Of a DNA stretch of 64,000 bases, positions 55,008 to 62,992 are shown one piece after another; position 1 is the first letter of the stretch; the number at the start of each line of letters is the position of its first letter. This stretch comes from JAJZVS01 sp963708095. Its GTDB lineage: Bacteria; Pseudomonadota; Alphaproteobacteria; Acetobacterales; Acetobacteraceae. A model generated the notes under the pieces. The model made no database searches, was not told where the DNA came from, and saw only the letters and a list, made by a program, of their open reading frames with translations. Location of the stretch: the NCBI GenBank assembly GCA_963708095.1, contig OY970182.1, positions 744,001-808,000 on the forward strand, in the 5' to 3' direction. A program made the translations under genes and the position numbers.

Positions 55008-55523
55008 TTATCCCGCGGGTTCCAGCGCCGCGGCGGCGATGATATCCGGCGCTGCGTCATAGGCGCGGATCAGGGTCAGGGCGGCGGGATCGGGACGATT
55101 GCGCCCCTGTTCCCAGTTGCGCAACGTGTCGGGATCGATCCCGAGCAGGGCCGCGAACTCGCGCTGCGACAGGCCGTGGCGGGTGCGCACCTCGGCCACG
55201 GTCCCAGGGTCGCGGGCGCGTTCGTGGTAGGCCTGCACGCCCAGACCGGCGAGATCGTGCGCCAGCGCAGGAATATCCGCCCCTTCGGCGATCGTGCACA
55301 CCGCAAGCCCGGTATCGGCGAGGCGGGTGAGGGCGGCATGCGCGGCTTGCAGGCTGAGCCCGGCGGCGCGCAGGCGCTCTGCGACGGCGAGCCGCTTATC
55401 GAAGCACCCGGTCCGGCGCAGCAGCACGGTGACCGGGGCGCCGGAAAACGAGGGTGCCGGGGGTGCGTCCCGGACCGGCCCCAGACGTTCGAGCCGCGCC
55501 TTCAATACGGAGTTCGTCGACAT
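55008..55523 (-). CDS. XRE-family helix-turn-helix protein
   Basis: A 171-residue protein starting MSTNSVLKARLERLGP at 55523. Residues about 60-105 form an alpha-helical domain (AHAALTRLADTGLAVCTIAE), and the C-terminal part carries an XRE helix-turn-helix (GLSQREFAALLGIDPDTLRNW). The plan resembles antitoxins of type II toxin-antitoxin systems. Its start lies inside the upstream gene, overlapping by 128 bases in another frame, so the pair is tightly coupled. A control role over the upstream gene is inferred. Confidence 0.75.
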   Translation of the reverse strand: MSTNSVLKARLERLGPVRDAPPAPSFSGAPVTVLLRRTGCFDKRLAVAERLRAAGLSLQAAHAALTRLADTGLAVCTIAEGADIPALAHDLAGLGVQAYHERARDPGTVAEVRTRHGLSQREFAALLGIDPDTLRNWEQGRNRPDPAALTLIRAYDAAPDIIAAAALEPAG

Positions 55524-55740
55524 CCAATACCTCCATCGCCCAGCCCGCGAGGCTGCGCAGACCCGCGATCCCGAGGCTGCCCGGTCCCGCGCCCTGCACG
55601 TGCAGACCGAGGATACGGGCCGTCCGAACTGCGATCCGGACGGTGCCGAGGACTTCGATATCCCGGCGTCCGTCCGAGAGGCAGGCGTGAACCAGATCGT
55701 GCGGCGTGATTTCCGGAATGCGGGAGAGCTTCCAGGCCAT
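55396..55740 (-). CDS. Unknown protein overlapping an HTH gene
   Basis: A 114-residue protein (MAWKLSRIPEITPHDLVHAC; RTARILGLHVQGAGPGSLGI; ALRSLAGWAMEVLDVDELRI-type blocks in its middle). Its regular hydrophobic pattern and Gly turns suggest a real fold, but I know no family. It ends 128 bases inside the HTH gene downstream. Its size and position, with a DNA-binding partner, are those of a small toxin or effector. An array of 15-bp repeats lies 86 bp upstream. Function is not shown. Confidence 0.5.
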   Translation of the reverse strand: MAWKLSRIPEITPHDLVHACLSDGRRDIEVLGTVRIAVRTARILGLHVQGAGPGSLGIAGLRSLAGWAMEVLDVDELRIEGAARTSGAGPGRTPGTLVFRRPGHRAAAPDRVLR

Positions 55741-55825
55741 GGCATCCTGCCCGGGCGGAGACGTCCCACAGTCGCGGTAGTTGCTTCATCAAACGTAAAC
55801 GGCGGAGATGCCGGCGTTGCCCGGA

Positions 55826-55900
55826 CGGCTATTCCGAGACCGGCTATTCCGAGACCGGCTATTCCGAGACCGGCTATTCCGAGACCGGCTATTCCGACAA
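55826..55900. repeat. Five 15-bp repeats upstream of the HTH gene pair
   Basis: CGGCTATTCCGAGAC is repeated exactly four times (55826-55885) and once more with two changes (to 55900). It lies in the 408-bp gap 55741-56148, upstream of the HTH-overlap gene pair, so copy number could alter its promoter spacing. The rest of the gap is unremarkable apart from a short AT-rich patch near 55900-55925. Confidence 0.93.
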
Positions 55901-56148
55901 ACCTATACGCGAATCACGTATGATCGTCAATCCGATCGTGGTGTCCGGTAGAGTCACCCGGGCTCAATCAAAGGGGGAACCTGCGGACGTGGCCGGCGCA
56001 TTCCCCAGCCGCCAACGCTCCGGAGCGAACAGTGGGGCCCGTAGGCAATCCTTCGGGGCGTCCCATTACCCGTGGGACGATCGCCGGCCTGGCTCGCGTC
56101 TTCGCCGGGAAGCAAGCTCCGCCCGCCGTGGGGTACCCCGCGCTGCGC

Positions 56149-56397
56149 CTACCCGCCCGCGATTTTCGGGATCAGTACGATCTCCGCCCCTTCCGCCAGC
56201 GGCGCCGCGTAGGCGTCCTGGTAGATCACGCCATCGATCGCCACCGCCATCCGCTCCTCCACCTGCTGGCCCAGCCCGGGGAACCGCTCGTCCAATTCCC
56301 GCACCAGGCGGCGGAAGGTGGTTGCCGCCACCTCGAGCTCGGTGCGCCCGCCGGTGAACCGGCCGGCTTCCGAGCCCGAGAAGACGACATGCGGCAT
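56149..56397 (-). CDS. MoaD/ThiS-family sulfur carrier
   Basis: An 82-residue ubiquitin-fold protein ending in the required Gly-Gly (IPKIAGG), as in MoaD and ThiS, whose C-terminus is adenylated and thiocarboxylated. Other landmarks are RRLVRELDERFPGLGQQVEE and VAIDGVIYQDAYAAPLAEGA. It is translated with the molybdenum subunit (TGATG overlap) and ends the hydroxylase operon, so a role in supplying sulfur to the molybdenum cofactor is likely. Confidence 0.87.
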   Translation of the reverse strand: MPHVVFSGSEAGRFTGGRTELEVAATTFRRLVRELDERFPGLGQQVEERMAVAIDGVIYQDAYAAPLAEGAEIVLIPKIAGG

Positions 56398-58685
56398 CAG
56401 GCGGCCTTCGCCCCCGTCTCCGCGTCCAGCGCCGCCCGCAGCTTGGGCGGCGAGATCGGGAGATCCGGCATCCGCAGCCCCGTCGCGGCACGGATGGCGT
56501 TGGCCACGGCGGCCATGGGCGGCACGATCGGCACCTCACCCACGCCGCGCACGCCGAACGGATGGCGCGGGTTGGGCACTTCGACCATCACCGCCTCGAT
56601 CAGCGGCAGGTCGGAGGCGACGGGCACCCGGTAGTCCAGGAACCCGGCGTTCTCCATCTTGCCGTCCTTGTCGTAGATGTATTCCTCGTTCAGCGCCCAG
56701 CCGATGCCCTGCGCCGCGCCGCCCTGGATCTGGCCTTCGACGTAGGACGGGTGGATCGCCTTGCCGACGTCCTGCACCGCCGTATAGCGCAGGATCTTCA
56801 CGTGCCCGGTTTCGCGGTCCACCTCCACGTCGCAGATGTGGCAGCCGAACCCGGGCCCGGCGCCCTGGGCGTTGAGCGAAACCTCCGAGCTGATCGGCCC
56901 GCCGGTACGCCCGGCCTTGAGCGCGATCTGCGCCAGCGACAACGGCTCGAACGCGCCGGCGTTGAGCCCAGCCGGATAGGCCTTGCCGTCCTTCCACTCG
57001 ACCGCCTCGGCCGGGATCTCCCAGATCTGCGCGGCGCGTTGTTTCAGTTGATCCACCACCCGTTCGGCCGCCTGGGTCACCGCCATGCCGGTGGCGAACG
57101 TCACGCGCGAGCCGCCGGTGAGGTGGGAAAAGCCGATCGAGGCGGTGTCGCCCACGATCGGGCGCACGTGCTCGATCGGGACGCCCAGCACTTCCGCTGC
57201 CATCATCGCCATCGAGGAGCGCGAGCCGCCGATGTCGGGATTGCCGGAGACGACGCTGATCGACCCGTCCTCGTTCACGTGCACCGCGCCCGAGGACTCG
57301 CCGCCGATGTTGAACCAGAACCCGCAGGCCACACCGCGCCCCTGGCCCGGCGCCAGCGGCGCCTTGTAGTGCGGATGGCTGCGCGCCGCCTCCAACGTGG
57401 CAAGGAAGCCGATGTCGCGATGCGTGACGCCGTAGTGCGTCTTCGACCCGTCGCGCGCGCCGTTCATCTCGCGCAAAGCCAGCGGGTCGATCTTCAGCTT
57501 GCGCGCGAGATCGTCCATCGCGCTTTCGACCGCGAAGGAGGTGATCGGCGCGCCCGGGGCGCGGTAGGCCGCAACTTTCGGACGGTTGGAAACCACATCG
57601 TATCCGACGACATCGACGTTCGGCAGGTCGTACATCGCGAAGCCGCACATGCAGCCCGGCCCGATCGGCGAGCCGGCGAAGGCGCCGGCCTGGTATTTCA
57701 GCACCTCGCGCGCGGCGACGATGCTGCCGTCGCGCCGGGCGCCGATCTTCACCTCGATCACCGCGCCGGAGGTCGGGCCGGAGGCGCGGAACACCTCTTC
57801 CCGGGTCATCACCATCTTTACCGGCCGGCCCGATTTGTGCGCGAGCGCGAGTGCCACCGGTTCCAGGTAGACGAGCGTCTTGCCGCCGAAGCCGCCGCCG
57901 ATTTCCATCGCGTAGGCGCGGATATTGGCGATCTCCCAGCCCAGCACCTTGGCGCAATAGGCGCGCACCATGAACTGGCCCTGGCTCGAACTGTAGATCT
58001 GCGCCTGGCCGTCGGAGGCGACCTGCACCAGGCAGGCGTGCGGCTCGATATAGGCCTGGTGCACCGGCTGGGTGGTGTAGCGGCCTTCCACGATCACGTC
58101 CGCTTCGCGGAACGCGGCTTCGGCGTCACCCTTGGCGAAGGCGACCCGCTTGGCGATGTTGGAGGGCCTGGTCGGCTTCGGGTCGATCCCGATGGTGAAC
58201 ATGTCCTCGTGCAGGATCGGCGCGCCGGGCGCCATCGCCGCTTCCACGTCGATCACGTGCGGCAGTACGTCGTATTTCACCTCGATCAGGTCGAGCGCGG
58301 CGTCCGCCACCGACTGGCTGACCGCGGCGACCGCGGCGACCGCGTGGCCCTCGTACAGCACCTTGTCGCGCGCCATGCAGTTGCGCGAGAGATCGCGGAA
58401 GTTCATCGGACCTTCACCGACGAAGGCTTCCTCGTTCGGGATGTCGGGGAAGTCGGCGGCGGTCACCACCGCGCGCACGCCCGGCAGCGCGAGCGCCTTC
58501 GATGCGTCGATCGACACGATGCGCGCATGCGCGTGCGGGCTGCGCTTGACCTTGCCCCAGATCATGCCGGCAAGGGTCATGTCGGCGCCGAACGTGGCGC
58601 GTCCGGTGACCTTGTCCACCCCGTCCGGGCGGACCGGGCGGGTGCCGACGATCTTGAGTTCGGATTGCGGAATGATGTAGTTCAT
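56397..58685 (-). CDS. Xanthine dehydrogenase-family molybdopterin-binding subunit
   Basis: A 762-residue large subunit of a molybdenum hydroxylase. The start at 58685 gives MNYIIPQSELKIVGTRPVRP. Conserved blocks include PHAHARIVSIDASKALALPG, GGGFGGKTLVYLEPVALALA (molybdopterin region), GVACGFWFNIGGESSGAVHV and GVGEVPIVPPMAAVANAIRA with the catalytic-glutamate region. It hydroxylates an aromatic or aldehyde carbon using water. The subunit order FAD, 2Fe-2S, Mo resembles aerobic CO- or hydroxybenzoyl-CoA-type enzymes; the substrate is unknown. It overlaps the 2Fe-2S gene upstream (ATGA). Confidence 0.92.
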   Translation of the reverse strand: MNYIIPQSELKIVGTRPVRPDGVDKVTGRATFGADMTLAGMIWGKVKRSPHAHARIVSIDASKALALPGVRAVVTAADFPDIPNEEAFVGEGPMNFRDLSRNCMARDKVLYEGHAVAAVAAVSQSVADAALDLIEVKYDVLPHVIDVEAAMAPGAPILHEDMFTIGIDPKPTRPSNIAKRVAFAKGDAEAAFREADVIVEGRYTTQPVHQAYIEPHACLVQVASDGQAQIYSSSQGQFMVRAYCAKVLGWEIANIRAYAMEIGGGFGGKTLVYLEPVALALAHKSGRPVKMVMTREEVFRASGPTSGAVIEVKIGARRDGSIVAAREVLKYQAGAFAGSPIGPGCMCGFAMYDLPNVDVVGYDVVSNRPKVAAYRAPGAPITSFAVESAMDDLARKLKIDPLALREMNGARDGSKTHYGVTHRDIGFLATLEAARSHPHYKAPLAPGQGRGVACGFWFNIGGESSGAVHVNEDGSISVVSGNPDIGGSRSSMAMMAAEVLGVPIEHVRPIVGDTASIGFSHLTGGSRVTFATGMAVTQAAERVVDQLKQRAAQIWEIPAEAVEWKDGKAYPAGLNAGAFEPLSLAQIALKAGRTGGPISSEVSLNAQGAGPGFGCHICDVEVDRETGHVKILRYTAVQDVGKAIHPSYVEGQIQGGAAQGIGWALNEEYIYDKDGKMENAGFLDYRVPVASDLPLIEAVMVEVPNPRHPFGVRGVGEVPIVPPMAAVANAIRAATGLRMPDLPISPPKLRAALDAETGAKAA

Positions 58686-59170
58686 GCAGCCCTCGCTTCG
58701 CCACGCAGTTCGGCCGCGGCGTCCATCACCGCGCGGATGATCTTGTCGTAGCCGGTGCAGCGGCACAGGTTGCCGGCGAGCCAGTAGCGTGCCTCTTCCT
58801 CGGTCGGGTTCGGGTTCTCGTCCAGCAGCGCCTTGGTGGCGACGATGAAGCCCGGAGTGCAGAAGCCGCATTGCAGCGCGGCGTGCTCCAGGAACTGCCG
58901 CTGCACCGGGTGCAGGGTCTCCCCGTCGGCGATGCCTTCGACCGTGGTGATGGTCTTGCCCTCGGCTTCCACCCCCAGCATCAGGCAGGAGCAGATCAGC
59001 TTGCCGTCGGCGATGACCGAGCAGGCGCCGCAGTCGCCCGAGGCGCAACCTTCCTTGCTGCCGGTGAGGTTCAGGGTGTTGCGAAGCACGTCAAGCAAGG
59101 TCTCCTGCGTTTCGCAGAGGAACTCGGTCTCTTCGCCGTTGATCGTGGTTGTGACGTGATGCTTGCTCAT
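58682..59170 (-). CDS. 2Fe-2S subunit of molybdenum hydroxylase
   Basis: A 162-residue electron-transfer subunit starting MSKHHVTTTINGEET at 59170. The plant-ferredoxin-type cluster uses Cys42, Cys47, Cys50 (EGCASGDCGAC) and Cys62; the second cluster uses Cys101, Cys104 (QCGFCTPG), Cys136 and Cys138 (LCRCTGY). This is the CoxS-type small subunit. Its stop overlaps the start of the Mo subunit by four bases, so the two are translationally coupled. Confidence 0.95.
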   Translation of the reverse strand: MSKHHVTTTINGEETEFLCETQETLLDVLRNTLNLTGSKEGCASGDCGACSVIADGKLICSCLMLGVEAEGKTITTVEGIADGETLHPVQRQFLEHAALQCGFCTPGFIVATKALLDENPNPTEEEARYWLAGNLCRCTGYDKIIRAVMDAAAELRGEARAA

Positions 59171-59174
59171 CTGC

Positions 59175-60071
59175 TCAGTGCCCCTTCCCGACGCCGGCAG
59201 CTTTATTTCCTGCGGCGCGTTCGAATGCGATGGCGGCGGCGCGGCGCGCGAGCACCCCGGCCACCTTGGTGCGATATTCGATCGTTCCGCGCTTGTCGGA
59301 GATCGGCTTGCAGGCGGCACGCGCGGCGGCGTCCAGCTTCGCGAGCGTCGCCTCGTCCAGCGTGTGGCCGACCAGCGCCGCGCCGGCGTCGGCCACCAGC
59401 AGCGGCGTCGGCGCGACCGCGCCGAGCGAAACCCGCGCCGCCGTGCACATGCCGGCTGCGTCGAGGGTCACGTTCACGCCGCAACCGACCACGGCGATGT
59501 CCATCTCGGTACGCGGAATGAAGCGCAGATAGGCATCCCCCGCATGCGCAGGGCGCGGCGGCAGGCGGATCGCCAGGATGAACTCGTCGCGGGCGAGCGA
59601 GGTGCGGCCGGGCGAAACCACGATGGTTTCCACCGGCGCCGTGCGTTCCCCCTTCGGGCCCACGATCACCGCCACCGCGCCGGCGGCGATCATCGCCGGC
59701 ACGCTGTCGGCCGCGGGGGAGGCGTTGCACAGGTTGCCGGCCAGGCTGGCGCGGCCCTGGATCTGCTCGGAGCCGATCAGGTCCATCGCCTCCACCACGC
59801 CGGGCCAGGCGGCCTTCAGCGCTGCGTGCGCTTCCAGCATCGCGCCCGACGTGGCGGCACCGATGACGAAGCCGCCCGCTTCCTCGCGGATGCCGATCAT
59901 GCCCGGGATGTGCTTGGTATCGACGATCAGTTCCGGCTTCAGCCGGCCGGACCGGAGTTGGACCAAAAGATCGGTGCCGCCGGCCAACGGCTTGGCGAGG
60001 CCGGCGGCACCGGCGAGCAGGGCAACGGCCTCCTGGACCGACGTGGGCGCGGCATAATTCAAACTTGGCAT
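59175..60071 (-). CDS. FAD-binding subunit of molybdenum hydroxylase
   Basis: A 298-residue medium subunit of the CoxM type. It opens MPSLNYAAPTSVQEAVALLA, has the FAD-binding AKPLAGGTDLLVQLRSG (about 25-42) and TSGAMLEAHAAL, and the GRASLAGNLCNASPAADSVP loop that contacts FAD. It takes electrons from the 2Fe-2S subunit. It leads the four-gene operon; the stop is 4 bp before the next start. A 443-bp non-coding region lies upstream. Confidence 0.93.
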   Translation of the reverse strand: MPSLNYAAPTSVQEAVALLAGAAGLAKPLAGGTDLLVQLRSGRLKPELIVDTKHIPGMIGIREEAGGFVIGAATSGAMLEAHAALKAAWPGVVEAMDLIGSEQIQGRASLAGNLCNASPAADSVPAMIAAGAVAVIVGPKGERTAPVETIVVSPGRTSLARDEFILAIRLPPRPAHAGDAYLRFIPRTEMDIAVVGCGVNVTLDAAGMCTAARVSLGAVAPTPLLVADAGAALVGHTLDEATLAKLDAAARAACKPISDKRGTIEYRTKVAGVLARRAAAIAFERAAGNKAAGVGKGH

Positions 60072-60514
60072 GTTCGCTCCTGGATTGCGCACGGCGGCGG
60101 GCAGCCGTGGCTTTGCGGCCGAGGGCCGGGCGGGTGCGTCCATTCTACTGCCGAGGGGACGGGGGGGGTCAAGGCGTGGAGTTGGCCCGGTCCGATGTGT
60201 CGGCGTCGGAACCGGAACGCGCTGCGTCGTACGAACCGATTTGGATGCGCCACCAGGTCGGTGGGCCCGGCCGGGGTCGCGACGGGCGCGCCGCGCCGGG
60301 TGCGACGGGTCAATCCGGAACCGAAAAAGTTATTCATGACACTTCAGTGAATCTGGCGATAACGTGCCCGCGATCATACGTCGATCTTAACATGATCGTG
60401 ACGGGTAACCGATTTGCGCGCACCGCCTATCGCGGTGGCAAGGTGGTATTCTGGCGTCAGCGATTGAGAGCCGCGCCTCGGGAAGAGGTTCAGGACCGAC
60501 GGGAGACCGCGACG
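60072..60514. promoter_or_regulatory. 443-bp divergent control region
   Basis: Separates the molybdenum hydroxylase operon from a small plus-strand gene. It contains an AT-richer block at about 60325-60400 with a perfect inverted repeat, CGATC and GATCG around TTAACAT (60382-60398), and CACTTCAGTG nearby. These are candidate operators. No convincing -35/-10 pair is picked. Confidence 0.45.
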
Positions 60515-60685
60515 ATGACCGACGCAGAATACGGCCGCAAGCTCGACGAACTCGACCGCCTGATCAACGATCCGGAGGTTCCGATCCAGCCCGATCGGGT
60601 TTGGTCCCTGCTGGCAGAACTCGCCACGCGCGAGCACTGGAGCGGCGTGCCCCGGCGTCCCGCCGACCGCAAGCAGATGCGCTGA
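60515..60685 (+). CDS. Small protein of 56 residues
   Basis: A short acidic-to-neutral protein (MTDAEYGRKLDELDRLINDP; IQPDRVWSLLAELATREHWS) that begins after GGGAG at nine-base spacing. It looks helical and soluble; the length and codon use suggest a genuine gene. I do not recognise a family. Its stop codon runs into a tandem repeat (60665-60740). Confidence 0.6.
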   Translation: MTDAEYGRKLDELDRLINDPEVPIQPDRVWSLLAELATREHWSGVPRRPADRKQMR

Positions 60686-60740
60686 AAACATACGCCCTGA
60701 CCGGAAACATATGCGCTGACCAAACATATGCGCTGACCGG
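60665..60740. repeat. 17-19-bp repeats across the end of a small gene
   Basis: AAACATATGCGCTGACC and close variants occur three to four times (spacing 17-19 bp) from the last codons of the 56-residue gene into the following gap. Units have lost the exact period, so the array looks older than the others. Confidence 0.75.
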
Positions 60741-60824
60741 GCGTGCCGCGGCCACGTTTGCTGCGGACGGCCCGGCCGCCGGCGGGGGGCGGGCCTGACC
60801 GGCCCCCCCCGCCGGCGCGGGGCA

Positions 60825-61124
60825 TCATCCTCGCATCCAGCGCCGGGTCTGTCGGAGCGCGGCTGCCGCGCTGGCGGACAGCCGCCAGGGCGGCTCCTCG
60901 CTGGCCGAGACATGCTGCCAGTGCCAGCAGCGCGGGCAGCGCACCCGCTGGACCGCCAACTCCGGCTCGATCGCGACGGTCCCGCCGCAATAGGCGCAGA
61001 GGGCGCGTCGACGCGGATCCTGGGCAGCCGACCGGATCACCTGCTTGAACTCGGAGCCGAGCGAGAGCGTGAACGGGAGACAGCGCATGCGGGTGCCGAA
61101 GCGAGGGACGACGGCGCCGAGCAT
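60825..61124 (-). CDS. Small zinc-ribbon protein
   Basis: A 99-residue protein starting MLGAVVPRFGTRMRCLPF at 61124 with GAGGGAG seven bases upstream. Two CxxC pairs, CAYCGGT and CPRCWHWQH, are about 20 residues apart, forming a zinc ribbon. The flanks are basic or Trp/Ala-rich. A later start (61088) would remove the first twelve residues. The role is unknown; zinc-ribbon proteins of this size often bind RNA or protein. Confidence 0.65.
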   Translation of the reverse strand: MLGAVVPRFGTRMRCLPFTLSLGSEFKQVIRSAAQDPRRRALCAYCGGTVAIEPELAVQRVRCPRCWHWQHVSASEEPPWRLSASAAAALRQTRRWMRG

Positions 61125-61276
61125 AGGCGCTCCCTCGGCGTTTCCGCAATCCGGTTCCGCCCGGCCATACCGGCCGGGCGGCCGGCTGCCTGCGGAGGCC
61201 ACGGGCCCGATGCCCATCCTGGAGCATCCGGAGCCTGGCCGGTCCCACGGCCCTGGGGGTACGCTCCGCGATTCAG

Positions 61277-61840
61277 TCAGCCGCGCATCCGCACCGTCCA
61301 TGCCTTGAACGCGACAAGCATCGCAGCCAGAAAATCGCGTGTCGTCTGATCGGTCAGCTTCCCGGCGGCATCGAACTTGCCCGCCGCCCCGCCGATCATC
61401 ACCTCCGGCCAATTCAGCACGTGACCGTTGAGGAAGATGAAGCATTGGCGCAGATGATACTGCGCCCGCGCGGTGCCGACTGCTCCCGGGCTCGCCCCCA
61501 AGATCGCGATCGGCTTGCCGTCGAACGGCTGCTCCGGCGGGCGGGAGGCCCAATCGACAGCGTTCTTCAGCACGCCGGGAATGGAATAGTTGTATTCGGG
61601 CGTAGAGAACAGAAGTCCGTCGGCGGCCTTGATCCGTTCCCGCAGCCGTTGCGCCGGCGGCGGAAAGCCTTGTGCGCGCACGTCGTCGTTATACAGCGGC
61701 AGGTCGCCGATATCCTGCAGCTCGATGCGCATGCCGGACGGTGCCAGCTCCACCGCTGCGCGCAGTGCGGCGGTGTTGAACGAGCTGGACCGAAGGCTGC
61801 CCGAAATGGCGAGGATGCTCACTTGTGTGCTGTCGCTCAT
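61277..61840 (-). CDS. NADPH-dependent FMN reductase
   Basis: A 187-residue flavodoxin-like reductase. The phosphate-binding motif is AISGSLRSSSFNTAALRA (about 11-29) and the FMN-contacting segment STPEYNYSIPGVLKNAVDWA lies near residue 79, with GASPGAVGTARAQYHLRQ after it. The family reduces FMN, quinones or chromate. It is divergent from the ThiF/MoeB-type gene and stands alone. Confidence 0.92.
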   Translation of the reverse strand: MSDSTQVSILAISGSLRSSSFNTAALRAAVELAPSGMRIELQDIGDLPLYNDDVRAQGFPPPAQRLRERIKAADGLLFSTPEYNYSIPGVLKNAVDWASRPPEQPFDGKPIAILGASPGAVGTARAQYHLRQCFIFLNGHVLNWPEVMIGGAAGKFDAAGKLTDQTTRDFLAAMLVAFKAWTVRMRG

Positions 61841-62024
61841 GCAAGCCTCATATCCCAGGTTGTTGGGTCTCCGCCGTCATAGGCGGGCGAGCCGGCAGGA
61901 CGCAATGGTCCGCGGGAACGGTCCAGGACAGGCTTGCGGCCCCGCCGATCGGCCCCATATCGCCTTTGCCCGCGTTCCAGGTCCCCAGCCAGGGGCGGGG
62001 TATTGACGTTTCCTCCCCAGACTA

Positions 62025-62061
62025 GGGCGGCGTCCTGCCGGGCGCCGCCCGCTCTTTTTTT
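62025..62061 (+). terminator. Intrinsic terminator-like hairpin with T-run
   Basis: GGGCGGCG and CGCCGCCC form an 8-bp stem around 10 bases, followed four bases later by seven Ts (62055-62061). It is the clearest Rho-independent terminator in the window. No plus-strand gene lies just upstream; the nearest genes on the left run the other way. It may end a leader, an attenuator, or an unannotated small RNA. Its direction points at the ThiF/MoeB-type gene. Confidence 0.7.
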
Positions 62062-62166
62062 GCCGGAGGGCGCTTCCCATGATGCACCCTCTCAGCGTGC
62101 TCATCGACCGATACACCTTCGGCCGGGCCCTTTCGACAGGTCCCTGTGCGGCCTATGTTGGACCGC

Positions 62167-62988
62167 ATGGACCTCGATTTCACGGAAGACGACATCCGCC
62201 GCTACTCCCGCCATATCCTGCTGCGCGATGTCGGCGGCACGGGCCAGGCGCGGCTACGCCAGGCCAGGGTGCTGGTGGTGGGCGCGGGCGGTCTCGGCAG
62301 CCCGCTGATCCTCTATCTCGCCGCCGCCGGGGTCGGCACCATCGGTATCGTCGATGACGACACGGTGGAGCTGTCGAATCTGCAACGCCAGATCGCTCAC
62401 ACCACGGCCGCGATCGGCACGTCCAAGGTCGCCTCCGCCGCCGCGGCGGCGCGGGCGATCAACCCCGGTACCGCGATCGAGGCGCACGCGCTGCGGCTCG
62501 GTCCGGACGATGCCGCAGATCTCGTTGCGCAGTACGATATCGTTTGCGACGGGACCGACAATTTCGACACCCGCTTCCTGCTGGCCGACGCCTGCGCGCT
62601 CGGCCGCCGCACGCTCGTCTCGGCGGCCGTCCTGCGCTTCGAGGGTCAGCTTTCGGTCTTCAAGCCGCACCAGGGCGGCCCTTGCTACCGCTGCCTGTTT
62701 CCCGCCCCGCCGCCGCCCGGCACGGTGCCGAGCTGCTCGGAGGCCGGGGTGCTCGGCGCCGTCACGGGCGTGATGGGGACCCTCCAGGCTACCGAGACGC
62801 TCAAGGAGATCCTCGGCATCGGCGAAAGCCTCTCCGGCCGGCTGCTGATCTGGGACGCGCTGGCGAGCAGTTTCCGCACGATCCGGTTACGGCCCGATCC
62901 TGCCTGCGCTTTATGCGGTGCCCATCCGACGATCACGGACCTGTCGGCGCATCGGCATCCCGCGCCGGCCCCGGCCTGTGCGCTCTGA
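62167..62988 (+). CDS. ThiF/MoeB-family E1-like adenylyltransferase
   Basis: A 273-residue enzyme that adenylates the C-terminal glycine of a MoaD- or ThiS-type sulfur carrier. It begins MDLDFTEDDIRRYSRHILLR and has the ATP-binding VVGAGGLGSPLILYLAAAG, the DDDTVELSNLQRQIAH motif and the Cys pairs CYRC and CALCG, forming a zinc site. The start at 62167 is chosen from family length; upstream ATG 62155 is possible. It precedes a DsrE-like protein by four bases after its stop. MoaD-like partner at 56149 is within 6 kb. Confidence 0.92.
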   Translation: MDLDFTEDDIRRYSRHILLRDVGGTGQARLRQARVLVVGAGGLGSPLILYLAAAGVGTIGIVDDDTVELSNLQRQIAHTTAAIGTSKVASAAAAARAINPGTAIEAHALRLGPDDAADLVAQYDIVCDGTDNFDTRFLLADACALGRRTLVSAAVLRFEGQLSVFKPHQGGPCYRCLFPAPPPPGTVPSCSEAGVLGAVTGVMGTLQATETLKEILGIGESLSGRLLIWDALASSFRTIRLRPDPACALCGAHPTITDLSAHRHPAPAPACAL

Positions 62989-62992
62989 ACCC

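Noticed and set aside
55826..55900. Tandem array as a CRISPR
   Set aside because: Units of 15 bp abut without unique spacers, and no cas gene is present.
56562..58751. A 730-codon open frame opposite the molybdenum subunit
   Set aside because: Antisense shadow with compositional bias; the minus-strand gene has clear domains and coupling to its neighbours.
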